Assembly: GCA_004154925.1 (NCBI GenBank)
Contig: QJNS01000107.1
Location: 1 to 64,000 of the forward strand
Length of the DNA: 64,000 bases
Reading direction: 5' to 3'
Source: Monosporascus cannonballus
Lineage: Eukaryota > Ascomycota > Sordariomycetes > Xylariales
Shown in pieces: positions 1-13,625 of this stretch. The notes beneath the pieces are model-generated. The model had not been told where the DNA came from. It saw only the letters and a list, made by a program, of their open reading frames with translations, and did not search any database. The translations under genes and the position numbers were made by a program. Numbering within the stretch: the first letter of the stretch is position 1; the number at the start of each line of letters is the position of its first letter.

Positions 1-91
<91 letters not shown>

Positions 92-103
92 GCAATAATA
101 ATA
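1..103. repeat. (AAT)n microsatellite
   Basis: About thirty perfect AAT units run from the first base to about position 90, followed by a few imperfect units. The array may continue to the left of the window. It lies just outside gypsy-1. Confidence 0.95.
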
Positions 104-183
104 TGCTTTTTTGTACCGTACCGTACTGCCGTTACCTTGACACTATATGTCGGTAATCGTCCGGCTTTACGTCCGTTTATATA

Positions 184-578
184 TGTTATAACCTAACGGT
201 CTTGGCTTCCTTGGGAACGGTCGGGCCCACGAAGAAGACAAATACCGACTACCGCCAAGATGTTACGTAACCAGCTTAAAAGTTTTAAAGTGCCAAGCAC
301 CTTAAGCCCCTTAAGCCGGCAAAAAAGCTTAAAGGGCTTAACGGGCTTAAGGGTTTAAGCCGCTTAAGCACCTCAAGCCAAAATAAGGATATATACGTTT
401 ATTATTTTTATAATTTAAATAATTTTAGTTTGCAATAAAAATTCATTATTTGAAATATTTTTAATATTACGAAACGTAATATATTATTATATTTATTATT
501 TAAATCTTTACGATATTCCTATATTATATACCGGTACCATTAAAATTTAATAATTAATTAAATCTTTTAGCCGTTATA
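184..578 (+). repeat. Gypsy-1 5' LTR
   Basis: Begins TGTTATAACC and ends GCCGTTATA, with the terminal CA mutated to TA. It aligns along its whole length with 6643-7038. Its first half holds a cluster of CTTAAG-like hexamers (about 290-375). The segment just after it (GTTATAAACTTTTATT) matches the corresponding position of gypsy-2, which marks the LTR edge and groups the two elements. Confidence 0.85.
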
Positions 579-3500
579 CGTTATAAACTTTTATTTAATA
601 GTATTATCGGACTTTAAGCAATATTGCCAACATTATATTTACTAGCAAGCAGCTCGAATAGCTTATTTATCAAGTTTTTAATTACCCGGATATTAAAATA
701 AAATCTAAGAAAAAAAAGAAAGAGTTTTATTTTTTATAAAAAAGTTTTTCGACGTTTGGATATTATAAACAAACGTATTATTTAGCTTTAAAAAATAATA
801 ATAATCTTACGATATCTTTTTAAACTGCCTATAAGAAACTTAAGGAAAAAGAGAAAGCTTTTAAAACTGGAAAATCCTTTTAAGTAAGCCAGGTTATTTA
901 GCTGAATTTTACCATAAACTCAAAAAAGGTTTTTAAGCTTTTTAAACCATAATTTTTCGACAGAACCTTAACTAAATTATAATTATTCTTAATTTAATAA
1001 CAAATATATTTCGGGTATTGTTCTATCCGACTTATTATGCTTATAATATAAGTAAAATTCGTAATCGGACGACTTATCGGAAATACGGCCATTTAGTTTA
1101 AGCTTGCTATAAAAAATACGTTATCTTATTAATCGAAAAACGAAACCCAAAAAAAAATATAAATTTATAACAATTACGAATAATTCGAATAAGCGTTAAT
1201 AAAGGCGTTCCGAATAATAAACGAAAAAATAGAAACCGAAATACAAATCCAATAATTATAACAAAAAAATTAATATCTAATTACGATAAGATATTAGTTT
1301 AGCTAACCGTTAAGCTGAACTAGGAATAAAAAACATTAATAATTAAATTTTTTAACGGCCTAAAAAATACAATTATTTTTTAAATTTAATCGGCCTAATT
1401 ATTTATCAGACTATATCGTTATAATACTTAAAATTAACGATTAATAATTCGTATAACGTATTAAAGATATTAAAGGAAAAAATAATAATAAACCTTAATA
1501 CGTAACTAATACCAACGTTTTTTAACGTAATAATACTTTTTACGGCATAAAACTAGAACTTATAAAACTAAAAGTTACTTATAGGAAAAATTAAAACCAG
1601 ACTAAATATTATAATTATAACAAAATGGGATATAAGCCAGCATAATACAAAATATCTAAAAAACGCCGTTAAGATAACTAAAAACCTATACCTAAAGGAT
1701 AATCCAAAGAAAATACGAAAAACGAAAGCAAATTTATTAACATAATTCAGCCTAACTACATATCAGGTCCCCCATAGCGAAAAATCTAACAAGGAATACG
1801 AAAAACTAGAAAACTGGTTTAATAAATATCGTGAACCCAATAAAAAGCATTATAAAAATAATTACGAAAATACTAGGAATAGACAAAAAAAACTGTTCCG
1901 GAAACCCTAATTATTACCGCAAAATATATGTTATATATTATCCATGACTGAAATATCCCGCTTACGAAAAAAATTAATATATCTACGGACGGATTACTTA
2001 CATATATTATGAAAAATTTGATTTCTTAAACCATACAGAAAATAACAAAAACGATAAATAATAATGTCGATATTTTCGATTTATAATCTTAAAATATATT
2101 TAACTACTAGTCGAAACAAAAAGCCAGCGCGAAGAAAAATAATATCCGCAAAAAAACGCCTTTTATTATTTCTAATAATATAATAACCAAACGGAAAAAG
2201 AATTACTTTAATATATAATAAAAATATACTGCTAGAAAATTATTATAAATTTCTATTTTTAATTAATATTTATTACAAATCTTTACAAAAAGATTTATTA
2301 AACAAATACGTTAATTTATAAAAGACTTTTAAAATAATAATTAAAACGGCGTATAATAAAGGATAATTAGAAACATAAAAATAATTTATTCAATAAGGAA
2401 AAGAATTATAACTAAATTAAAAATAACTAATATATTTTAAAAAAATAATACATCGGCAATAACGACAAATATAATAGCTCGATATATTAAATAAAGAAAT
2501 ATAAATAAGGTTCGATAAATTCGAATAGGAATTAAAAGAAAAAAGTTACTTGTAAAAAAGCCGCAAAATAACGAAACCTAAAGAAATTAAAAGAAATTCC
2601 CAAAAAAGGTTCTAAACGTAATAATAAGAAACGTTAATAACTTTATTATTTTGGATATATAAATCGAAACGTACTGGTATACTGTAATAATAGATTACGA
2701 AACTTTGGGCGAAAATTATATTGTATCAAATATGGTTAATAAACTTAAATTGCTATGGAAATATAAATTAAAACCTTATACAATAACGAATGCCGAAAGT
2801 CAGAAATTTGCTTCTGATAACGGAAAAATCACCCGCGAAATTAATTATCTCGAGATTTTTGTTTAAAAACGATACCAAATAGTTAATTTCAATGTCATTC
2901 TATTCGGAAATTACGATATAATTTTAGAATTATTATGGATATGCCAGTACGAAATCTTAATTAGTAAAGAGAGTGGTCAGATAAGGTTCACCTTATATTC
3001 TATTAGTAAATAAAAAAAGAAAAAATTGAAATCTTAATATTCGATCGATAATAATGATAAGTGCAGGAATACAAATACGACAAAAACCTTATTACCTAAA
3101 AGGATAAAATATAAAAGAAAAACGAATATCAAAAAAGAATACGACGTATCGTTATTATTATAAAACCGAAATTAAAACAATTAAATAATAATTTAAAATA
3201 ATAACTTAAAAAGTTAAAAAAATCTAACCAATATGTTATTATAATATTATCGATATAAGCAACTTTTCAAAAAAACTTAATACGAAATTACTAAAACACA
3301 ACGAATAAAATTATAAAATATTCCTTACAAAAGGATTTTCGACGAAGTTTTACCGCATTTACAACCTTAGCAAAAACGAATTACGTACGTTCAAAAAATA
3401 TCTGGAAAATCGGTTATAAAAAAAATAAATTCGACTTTCGAAATTATCAGCAAAATATCTTATATTTTTCGTACCTAAAAAAACGAAAAATTACGATTTG

Positions 3501-6129
3501 TAATTAACAATCGACAAATAAACGATATTATTATTAAAAATCGAATATTATTATCTCTGATTACAAAGATAAAAAACCGACTTTACGAAGCCAAATAATT
3601 TATAACATTGGATCTTAAAAATAAATATAATTTTATTAAAATAAACAAATACGACTAAAAATGGCTTTTAAAATAAAAAACGGATTATTTAAATATTTAG
3701 TTATATTAATAAAACTTACGAACGTACTAGCAAGCTTTTAACGAATAATTATTTCCGTATTACGAAAATATCTCGATATTTTCGTTATTTGTTATTTCGA
3801 CAATATTCTTATCTTTTCGAAAACGAAAAAGACATATATAAAATATATTTATAAAATTCTTTAAGCTTTACAAAACGTGAATGTACCTATTAACGTAAAA
3901 AACTTTTAATTCTATAAATAAAAAATAAAATATCTGTAATATATTAATACCTTAAAATATATTAAAATAAACCCTAAAAAATCGCTATAATTACAAAATA
4001 ACAAACGCTAATAACAGATAAAACGATATAGGTATTCTTTGGATTCGCCAATTACTATAGGAAGTTTATTCGAAACTTTAGCAAAATAATTATAACTTTA
4101 ACGAACGTTACCAAAAAAAGATTTAAATAAATGCCAAATACGAAAAAAGCGTTTCAAGATATTAAAGATACGATTATTAATAAATTAATACTAATTATGT
4201 ACGATATAAATTACCTCGTTAAATTAAAAACCGATATTTTGAATTACGCGTTAAATATAATAATCGAATAACGAAATAATTAAGGCAAACTGTACCTTAT
4301 TATTCTTTTTCGTATAAATTAAAAAAAACTGAACTTAATTACAGCATTCCAAATAAAAGGTTTATGGCCATTATTATAGTATTTTGAGAATTTAGACACT
4401 TCCTAAAAGAAAACTTGTACTAAGCTAAGGTTTATACTGATTATTAAAATTTTACCCGATTTATTACGATTAAAAAACTTATAAAACGATAATTTCGTTA
4501 CGCAAAAAAATTAGCGAACTTTGATTTCGTTATTATTTATAGGAAAGGCTTAAAAAATAACAAAGCAAATATCTTAAATAGGCGGCCAAATTTCGAAAAA
4601 AATTAGTTAAAATTAGCTCTATAATTTTCGATATTATTACAAAAAAAACGTTTACGCCGGCAACATATTACGATAATTCGGGCAGTACCTTTCGATATGC
4701 ACTAGAAAATCCAGCAATATAACGACGGTTTCTCCAAAAATCAAAAAATAAATAAAATGCGAATTCAAAAAATTATTAAAAAGATCTAATATTAAAAAAT
4801 ATACAAATATTAATTATACGGATATTCAGAGATCTATAAAATCTTAAAAACGCATTAATACATATATTTTTTTCTAGAAATAAAATTACCGGTATAAAAA
4901 GTTATACAGCAATACAATATTTATGCTAAAATAAAAACATAATAATACATATTATACGAAAAGTTACAACTATTACCGGTTATAAAATAATCATAATATT
5001 TAATTACGTTTAACTTTAATATCAAATTTTCTATATTAAAAAAAATCTAATTACGGGAATATATTACGATAGCATTTTCGTAATCGTCGATCGGTTTACA
5101 AAATTTTCCTGTTTCTTATCATATTATAAAAACATAAATATTAAATAAATAACATATATTTTTTTAGATATATTTTGAATATATCCGGATTGTTAATAAA
5201 ACTTATCTTGAATAAAGAATTAATATTTATATTTAAATTTTGACAATGCCGAATAACATAAGTCGGCTTAAATTACAAATTATTTAACGTATTTAAACTT
5301 TAAATAATTATATAAATAAAACGGACAAATTAAACCTTAAACGTTTACTTACGATATTATATTAATAACGAAAACAATAATTAAAATAAAAAATTACCAA
5401 TTACATACTTAACTTACAACCCCAATTATTACGAAAATATTAAGATAATATTAGCGAATATAAATTTTAGTTTTATTTTAAAAATGTATAAAAAATACGT
5501 AATAACGGTTTTATTAATATTAAAATAATTGTTACGTTAAAATAATTATAATAATTATACGAGAAAACACAAATAAAACTAAAATTCGTATAAACTCAAG
5601 ATAAATAAATATTATAATTAGAAAAAATTAAAAGGATTAACTTTCTAAAAAAAGAAAATAATTTTTTTCGTTACCAAAAACATTTTAATAAAATAACTCA
5701 ATAAAAAAGTCCATTTTAAGTATATCGGTCCATCTAAAATTACTAAGAAAATCTTAGAAAATAACTATTAATTAAACCTTTTACTAAAAGTTAAATTTTA
5801 TTCAATTTTTTACGTTTTTTTGGAATTAATAACGAATATAATTAACGTATATACGGCATAAAATAATATGGAAATAAAAAACCAACAAATATACGAAATG
5901 GAAAAAATCCTTAATATGCGAAAATAAAATAGATTTACCCAATACCTAATTAAGTAAAAAAAGCACCCAAATTCCAAGAACATTTGAGAACCAGCCAAAA
6001 CTCTTATTAACGCTTAGCGCCTATTGAAAAACTATTATTAATAACGACAGGCGTGTTTTAATTAATAGCTAACCAATTAATAACCGGGATATCGGGCTAA
6101 TCGGCCGCGGCTTACGTTAACGTGGTAAT

Positions 6130-6640
6130 TATAACGGTAATCTCCAATTACTGTTATTTTCTTTTTAAATATTCAAATTTCTTTATAACCTCCGTACCTT
6201 TAATATCTCGATCAAATATCTTAATACCAGGATAACGGAATAGCCGTCTTTATTTTTATAAACGGTCTAACTTATTAGCAGTCGTTCGTAACGTTTTATA
6301 AACTTTTTTTTATATTTTAAACGATCTTTTTTATTTAAGAATTGTTAATATTTAATTTTTAAAATGTCGAAAATATTATAAGGACCGTTAAAATAGATAT
6401 AACCCGTATATTTCAAAAAATCTCGAACAACCTTATACTTCATATTTTTTTATAACGAAAACAAAAAGCATCTTAAAACTAAAACGTTAAATATGTTTTG
6501 AAAGAATAAAAACATTAATACGTTTACGGAAACGGGATTTTTAATATAACCCGACATATTCAATATAAAAAAATTACTTATTAAAATTAACAAATAAACG
6601 GAATAATCTTTAAGGATAAAGATTTTGAAAAAGAAAAAAT
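6130..6640 (-). pseudogene. Decayed antisense reading frame in the 3' region of gypsy-1
   Basis: Between the end of the pol frame (about 6010) and the 3' LTR, the minus strand can be read as a basic, partly coiled-coil-like protein remnant, including KLDRL, KQRRLFR and an FEYLKRK stretch separated by TAA codons explicable as mutated CAA/CAG. A frame change is needed part way. It resembles the + strand remnant at the equivalent place in gypsy-2 (13170-13625). Function unknown. The call rests on reading through stops in AT-rich DNA, so confidence is low. Confidence 0.35.
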
Positions 6641-6642
6641 TA

Positions 6643-7038
6643 TATTATAACCTAACGGTCTTAATTTCTTTAAGGACGGTCGGGCCTACAAAAAAGATAA
6701 ATACCGATTACCGCTAAAATATTACGTAACCAGCTTAAAGGTTTTAAGGTGCTAAATACCTTAAGCTTCTTAAGCTGGCAAAAAAGCTTAAAGGGCTTAA
6801 CGGGCTTAAAGGTTTAAGCCGCTTAAGCATCTTAAGCTAGAATAAAAATATATACGTTTATTATTTCCATAATTTAAATAATTTCAGTTTGTAATAATAA
6901 TTTATTACTTAAAGCATTTTTAATATTATAAAACATAATATGTTATTATATTTATTATTTAAATCCTTACGTCATTTCTATAAATATGAATCCGTACGAT
7001 TAAGATTTAATAAATAGTTAAACCACTTAGCTGTTATA
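6643..7038 (+). repeat. Gypsy-1 3' LTR
   Basis: Direct copy of 184-578, differing mainly by C-to-T and G-to-A transitions; even the terminal TG is now TA. It is followed immediately by the target duplication ATATA. Confidence 0.85.
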
Positions 7039-7390
7039 ATATAGATAATAAATATAAGTTATTTTATATTCTTTTACCTAGAAGAAAAACCGTTACGGTA
7101 TAATAGCTAAATTATGAGTATATTAATTAATATAGTTTTTTAGCGGCTTCGAACAAATGCGGTTATTATAAGGCCTAAGGCAAGCTTTATATCGCTATAT
7201 GTTAATTCGTACAATATATTACTATTTATTATTTGCCTTATTATTAATTTTTTATAATAATCTATAAATATTTTAAAAGTTTATGCCGTTAATTTTGATA
7301 TCCTTAATATAAATTGTTTATTTTTTATTATTTATAATATTATAACTGCAGCTCTATTAAGGGGTTATTATTAATTAAGCATAATAAGTT
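7039..7390. other. AT-rich gap between gypsy-1 and the GC island
   Basis: AT-rich, TpA-dense DNA with no readable frame. It probably contains the left end of gypsy-3, including its 3' LTR, but I could not find a matching direct repeat at the right-hand end. Confidence 0.5.
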
Positions 7391-7873
7391 ATTAAGGTAG
7401 CCCAGGTGGCCGTAGAAAAGGCCTTATAGGGCAAAAAGGCCGCCGCCGTTATGCCTACTATTAAAAAGGCGAAAGCCGACGCCGCTGTTATGGCAGAACG
7501 GCAGGAAAGCAAGTGCCTTGTTACCGAACACCTGGCCGCCGCCGCCGAAAAAAACGCTAAGGCGGTCGACGACGCGACCGATTACCTCGCCGACCTCGTG
7601 GCTGTGCAGAAGCGCACCGCCGACGCCCTTAAGGGCATCCAGAAGGGGTTGGCCACTTTTTAGGAGCTTTACCGTAAGGTCGTATGTATCCTTACGACTG
7701 GCTATTAATGGTGCCGCAACCGTTAATTCGTTACCACCTAGAATGCCGATGCCTTGTAGGCGTTTTATCGCGGGGGTTCGATTCTCCTGCCTGAGAACGA
7801 GGAGGACGAAGATCTGGAGGAGTAGTAGGGGGGTCGCTGCTGGGTCGTTGTGTGGTCTTGTCGTTTTTTTTTT
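7391..7873 (+). pseudogene. GC-rich decayed ORF, Ala/Lys-rich coiled-coil-like, in the 3' region of gypsy-3
   Basis: One + strand frame runs across the whole island, interrupted only by TAA and TAG codons that all become Gln if CAA/CAG is assumed. The uninterrupted core is 7451-7663 (70 codons, ending GIQKGLATF). Upstream is VAQVAVEKAL; downstream come ELYRKVV, AFYRGGSILLPENEEDEDLE and then a T-rich tract. The Ala-rich core (AVDDATDYLADLVAVQKRT) looks like an amphipathic helix, and the tail is acidic. Base composition is far more GC-rich than the DNA on both sides. It faces the pol frame of gypsy-3, like the antisense remnants in gypsy-1 and gypsy-2. Family not recognised. Confidence 0.45.
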
Positions 7874-10800
7874 TTGATTTTTTTTTGATTTTTTTTGATT
7901 TTTTAAGTTTTCAAATACCCGCCCGGCGTGGTGCCGGAACCTCCTTGGTAGCTGGCAGCTTATTGCCCAAATGAATAGAATTGTTTTTGTTTTGATTTAT
8001 CTTTAAGTTTTTTTATTTTTCCTTATATTCTCGTTTTATTCCCTTATTTACGTTACCCGACGGCTTTTACAAATTATTTTCGTTGCTATACCTTTTTTAC
8101 CGTATTAGGTACTGCCTGTTACGGCCGTACTCTTTATGGCTAAAAATTCTGTTAATCTTAAATATATCGTCCTTTTTCGGCTTTATTTTTTTATTTAATT
8201 AGCATTTTACCGTCCTTAAAATGGAATGATTTTAATACACTTATTAAAAATATATTATAAAATTTATATTATTTTGAGAATTTTAACCTATAAGTCAAAT
8301 TATAATGGCCTATTATTTTCTTTATTTAGAAAAGTTCTAAATATTTGTATATAAACCTTTTATAAAACTGTTGTTAATTAATAATTTATGTCCAAAAAAG
8401 GATTAATTATCTTATTTTGAACGATTACTATATGCGTTCCCGGTTGTATTATTTAGCGTATTGCTAATTGCTTATCTTTAAAAAGCGGATTATTTTCTCC
8501 TTATCGGCTTATAATTTTTTGGTTTTTTTTCGATATTTTGACTACGTTAGTTTTTATTAATCCTTTTACGAAGTCGACGAGTTCCTGCAAATAATAACCA
8601 CATAATACGTAAATTAGGGTTTACCTATAGGCCGAATATATCAACGTATTATATATTTTTTATTAACCGAAATTATTTTGTTTAATCGTTTTGTTCGTAA
8701 TTACAAAAAAGTTGCAAGTACTATTTTATGTTTTTATTTTATTTTTTATTTAACCGTCCGTTATTAAGTGAAAAACTATGTTTAACCGTTTTTGTATTAT
8801 TAATCGATGATATAATGTTACTTAAAACCGGCTAGTAAATAATAAGCTTTTATTTAATAAAATATTATTAAGTAAGTTAAAGTAAAAGAAAACATTAATA
8901 AAGAAAAAATCCGTTAATCTGTTTACGGTAAGGGTTTTAATTATTAAGATATTAAGGGCATATTTGGTAAGCCGGTTTATTATTATTAGGATATTATTGC
9001 GTTATTTTCTCGTTTAAAATCAAAAATTCGGTAAATCGGTATTAAAATTTACCGAAGTTTTTTTTAAAAAGAATTTATAAATATTAGCGAAGAACTTAAT
9101 TCGTCATAAGATAAATAATGCCTAACTTTTGTCCGTTAATAAACCGCATATATTGCCATATATTTTTTTTAAATTGTTTTCATATTTTTTTTAAAAAATA
9201 ATTGATATTTAACCGCTTAACGGTTTTGAAAACCCCTTGGTACCTCGTTATTAAGCTGTTATGGATATTCCGTATTAATTTTTTTCGTAACGGATGATTT
9301 TCGGATATATAAATTTATTTTTTAAAGTGCAGTAAAAAGTTTTTATTTATTTGCCAAATATATTTTATAACGGCTTATTTTGTTATAACGTTATTTTTAT
9401 ATTACCGATTTTATAAAATTATTTATTTATTAAGTTATTCGTATAAATTTTACAATATATTTTTTTAGCTTATTTTGGTCCTTTAATACAGTTAATGTTA
9501 AAACTTATTTTAATTTCTGGCCTGTTATTAAAAAATTATTTACCTGCTGGCAGTCCGGAATTTTTATTATTTTAATATTTATCGCTAAACGTTTTTCAAA
9601 TATTATTTTGAATTTTTCCAAAAAATGAAACAAAAACTATTTATTTACCTTTTATTTCGCAAATACGTCGTTTAAATTTAAACGTTTTAATAATTTATTT
9701 GTCGGATTTTATTAATTATTTTTATAATAAATTTCGAAGTCGAAATTAATTAATTATTTTACTTCACTTACTTATTTTATATCCGAATTGGATTTAAATA
9801 TCAAATATTTATGATTTAAAGGGTCTATAATGACTTAAATAATTTATTACGAATAAAATAAATAATACCGTTATTATTAGAAAGTTTAATTAATTATTAA
9901 TAATGTAATATCTGAGATATAGCAATATAAATTTTCTTTTTAATTTTCGATATATAAATGTTATTAGGTATTAATAATTACCATATTATTACCAAAATAC
10001 CGCGTTAATACCGAAATTTATAGCGTGAATTTTTAGCTTAATCGATAATTAACGGTTAAAATAACAAAATAAAAGTACGTTTGCAAAAATTATTTTTATT
10101 TTGTAAATCCGAATAAACTATTATTTTCCAATTTAATTTTTGTTGGTAAATTTCTTTTTACGTAGGTTTATTAAAAAGGCCGTAATTTTTAAATAACTTT
10201 TAATAAAGGTTTTATAAAAATTTATAAAGCCTAAAAAATTTAAGCGTTATAAATATTATTAGATTTCGGTTATTTCCAGATTACCTTACTTTTTTTAAAA
10301 ATATATATTAGTATATTACGAATTGATAACAAAACTTAAAAACCTTATTTTTTATATAAAATATGTTTTTCGGGATTCGCGTAAAACTTTCATTGTTATA
10401 AACGTTTTAATACGTTACAAATATAGTTTAAGTAATTTGTTTTGTTTTTCGAATAAATAAAAATATCGTTTAGATATATAATATAAATTATATTTAATAA
10501 TTTTATTAATACGTAATTAATATAATTATATAAAAACGTTAACGCGTTAATATGTCTAAATAATATTACTAGGTATTCAAAATAATTGTATTTCGTACGG
10601 AAAGCCGTTTTTTATTTGTTTTTTGCTTTGATATGTAACCGATAATGCGTATCTTTTAAGTTTAGCTTAATATATACTTTCCCGTTTAATAAGTTATTTA
10701 ATATTTTGCTAATTAATAATAATCCCGTTTTGTTTTTAAGGTAATTTTATTTAGCATTTAATAATCCATATATAATCGTAATTTATTGTTTGGTTTCGAG

Positions 10801-12657
10801 ATAAATAAAATAAGTATTTTTGCTGGGTTTCGGAAGAGTTGTATTCAGCTTTTGGCTAACGCCTATTTTATATTTTATTATAAAATTCCTGTTTTTTTGT
10901 CGATAAGCGGTATATAAGACTTTAAGAAGGCGTTTTTTCTTTTTCAAGGTCGATATTACGTTTTATATAATGGTATTAAGGTAAGGTTTTTACAAATGAT
11001 ACGTTAAATATATCTTTATAATCCTGATATTCGAAAGAAAACGTAACGTTATTGCCGGCCCTTTTTTAGCTTTTAATAATTATATCACCTTTATCCGGTT
11101 ATATTTTCTCTGGTATTTATTTCGTATTTAATATATTAATTATTATCAAAAAACTTTTTTTTGGATTTTTTGGCCGTTTTGCAAATTTTCTTTTTGGTTG
11201 TAACCATAATAAGGTTACCTTTCTTTTACTTAAAGTACCATAATTTCTTTTTAAAAATTCAAATCTGGATCGGTAATATTCCTTTAAGATAAGCCTAAAA
11301 TTACGTCGTATCTTTGAAAATCTTTTAAAACGTAAAAGTTGCTTTATAATCTTTACGTTTTTCTTTAATCGTTTATTATTTTTATTAACCTATTTATTTT
11401 TTTAATGAAACCCTTTTTGTAAAAATGCTTTTTATTATTATATTATCCGCCAAATTTTAATTTATCGATTTTGGTAATAACCTTTTTTATAATAGATTAT
11501 TATTATTACCGCCGTTTATTAAGCATTTATATTTAATATATTTTTTTAATTCGAAACCTAATTATTATTTCGAATTTCGATCGAAAAATTAAAGCCCTTT
11601 ATTTCGTAATCTAAGTTTTTTATATTCTAAGTAATATATTATTCGTTTAATCGTTAAATATTTACGGCTTTATAAATATTAGTTTTTTGATGTCCGAATA
11701 TTTTATATTTAAAATATTTTATTTCGAGATAAGTAAGCCTTATATTTTTTTTCCCGTAATTATAATACCGTATAGATATTACGAGCCTTTTACGGCTATT
11801 TAGTAAATTCGGTATACGCCCCGTATTAGCTTTTTTAAATAATAATATTAAAGTTAATAAAGTTAATAAGTTGTCGATTTACCGGTATATCCCCGGTTTA
11901 AATTTGGTTATACGCCGGTATAACCCTTTTAATTTTTTTATTTCTTTTTTTCGTTAAATTTAGTTCGTATAAAATAGTAAAAATTACTTTTGCTTATTAT
12001 ATTTTTATTATTAACTTTTCTTCAAGTTTCGAAAAATCTTTTTTAATAGTTTTGCTTTATACTTTTAAAAGAAATTTAAATAATAATTGTATTATTTGTA
12101 TCCGTTTAGAAATTTATGAAGATTTTCGGCTTTTTTTATATTATATCGATTTAAAAAAGTTATAAATTCTTTTTAGGGCCATTATTATAAATTTGCTAAT
12201 TTAACGTTAAATATAACATTACGGATTTTTTTATCTCCAATATTTGTTTTTGATTAAATTTCGAATTTTTATTATGTTAATACCGTTAGATCGTTATTTC
12301 TTTTTAAAGTTAAAAGTTTTAATTACTTTTTAAAATATAGGTTTTCGAAATAAATATTAATATATACTATTTTCGTTATATCCGTAAAAAACTTTAATAT
12401 TAATAATATAAAGTAAATTTTTATATTAATAAAAAGGTTTATTAATTTTATCCGGAAAACCTTTTTATACTGCAAGGTAAATAACGATATCTTAAAATAA
12501 GTTTTGTTACGATTCCGTTTCGGAAGCTTTTCGTAATTTAACCCGTTAATATTATTTAATTCGAAAAACGGATTTTTTTTTCTTTTTTAAAGCTGCTAAA
12601 TATTGTCGTTTTCTTTATATTTTCCGTTATTTCCTTCTTTTTTAGATTTTGCGGTCC

Positions 12658-13039
12658 TGTAACGGCTAGGCGGTTTAACCAACTATTAAACCTTAAGTCG
12701 ACAGGTTTATATTAGCAGGAGTATCGTAGGAATCTAAGCAATAAATGTAATAATCGTATTATATCTCTTAATATCAATAATGCAAAAATATATTATAAAC
12801 GATTAATATTAATAAGTGTTATAAACTAAAGTTTTTAAATTATGGAAATAATAAATATTTTATACTTAATTTTTTTTCTACTTATCGACCTTGGCGTTAT
12901 GGGCTTTACGATTAATCTTATCGAGCCTGGCTTTATAGGCTTTACGATCGATCCCGTCAAGCCATTACGTAACTTAACCTATATAGCTTAGTTATTATTA
13001 CGACCGTTTTCCGAGGCCGTAACCTATTAGGTTATAATA
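12658..13039 (-). repeat. Gypsy-2 3' LTR (left copy)
   Basis: Direct repeat of 25038-25419, beginning TGTAACGGCTAGGCGG on the + strand and ending in TA from CA. It is preceded by the target duplication GGTCC. Confidence 0.9.
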
Positions 13040-13169
13040 CGATCCTTTTTTTCTATAATTTTCGTTCCGAAAACTTTTTTTGTAAGTCTTTCTTTTATTA
13101 TTATGTTAAGTCGTATTAAAAAACCGATTAATAAAAATACGAAAAAACTAAATAATTTGCTTAAATTAA

Positions 13170-13625
13170 TTATTTTTCGAACTATAAATATAACTATGTA
13201 TTCTTATTATGTTCGTCGCAGGTTATTATTTTATCATATTTTTTCGTCAGATTTTTCTAAGTATAAAAAATACGTAACGTAAAATTAAGGCCATTATAAC
13301 GTTAACGATCTTTTTATTTTTTTTAACTTAAAAAGCTCGTTTTTAATTACCTTAAGATTAAAACAAAATTTAAAAAAGCCGAAAAAAATGAAACAAATGC
13401 AGGCCAAGGTTCGTTATCTTTAAAAGCAAAAAAATTATAGGCCGACCGTATAATACGTATGTTATTTCGTAGGCTTTAGTTCCTAAAGAAGTTGGATAAA
13501 TTAGAACGTCAAAAAAAAATAGGCCGAATTGGAGGCCGCCAAGGCCATAACGGCGGAGGCCGCATCTTTTTTCGACTGGTCCAACCTGGAATCTACAAAT
13601 TGGTCGTTTATTAATTAAGGAATTT
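13170..13625 (+). pseudogene. Decayed antisense ORF in the 3' region of gypsy-2, basic leader plus acidic tail
   Basis: Convergent with the minus-strand pol frame. The readable part carries a basic stretch (MQAKVRYL, then KQKN), a helix (FLKKLDKLERQKK), a nine-A run where the frame shifts, then AELEAAKAITAEAASFFD and WSNLESTNWSFIN before a terminal TAA. All internal stops on the path are TAA/TAG, as expected from RIP of Gln codons. From memory of the family, basic RLRKQ leaders with acidic D-W-S tails occur in small proteins of repeat-rich fungal genomes, some with Cys-rich N-termini; no cysteine cluster is visible here. Function unknown. Confidence 0.45.

Larger units (their letters stand above)
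184..7038 (+). mobile_element. Gypsy-1: chromodomain Ty3/Gypsy retrotransposon, RIP-inactivated
   Basis: A complete but dead LTR element of about 6.86 kb. Two direct LTRs of about 395 bp (184-578 and 6643-7038) are flanked by a 5-bp target duplication ATATA (179-183 and 7039-7043). Reading through the stops on the + strand gives the Gypsy order: gag with a decayed zinc knuckle near 1610, an aspartic-protease-like stretch near 2870-2970, reverse transcriptase near 3350-4000 (KLRFVINNRQINDII matches the KLRxxxDYRxLN region), RNase H near 4150-4600, integrase near 4750-5500 and a C-terminal chromodomain near 5860-6010 (the QYLIKWKKHPNSKN stretch). Nearly all stops are TAA or TAG consistent with RIP of CAA/CAG. 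Domain borders are approximate. No intact ORF remains. Confidence 0.9.

Noticed and set aside
5810..5998. 62-codon minus-strand frame
   Set aside because: It is the antisense of the gypsy-1 chromodomain and reads as hydrophobic low-complexity only because of AT bias.
7695..7800. B-box-like GGTTCGATTCT with a possible upstream A box, as if a tRNA or SINE
   Set aside because: No acceptor stem or anticodon arm pairs, and the segment reads better as part of the decayed ORF.
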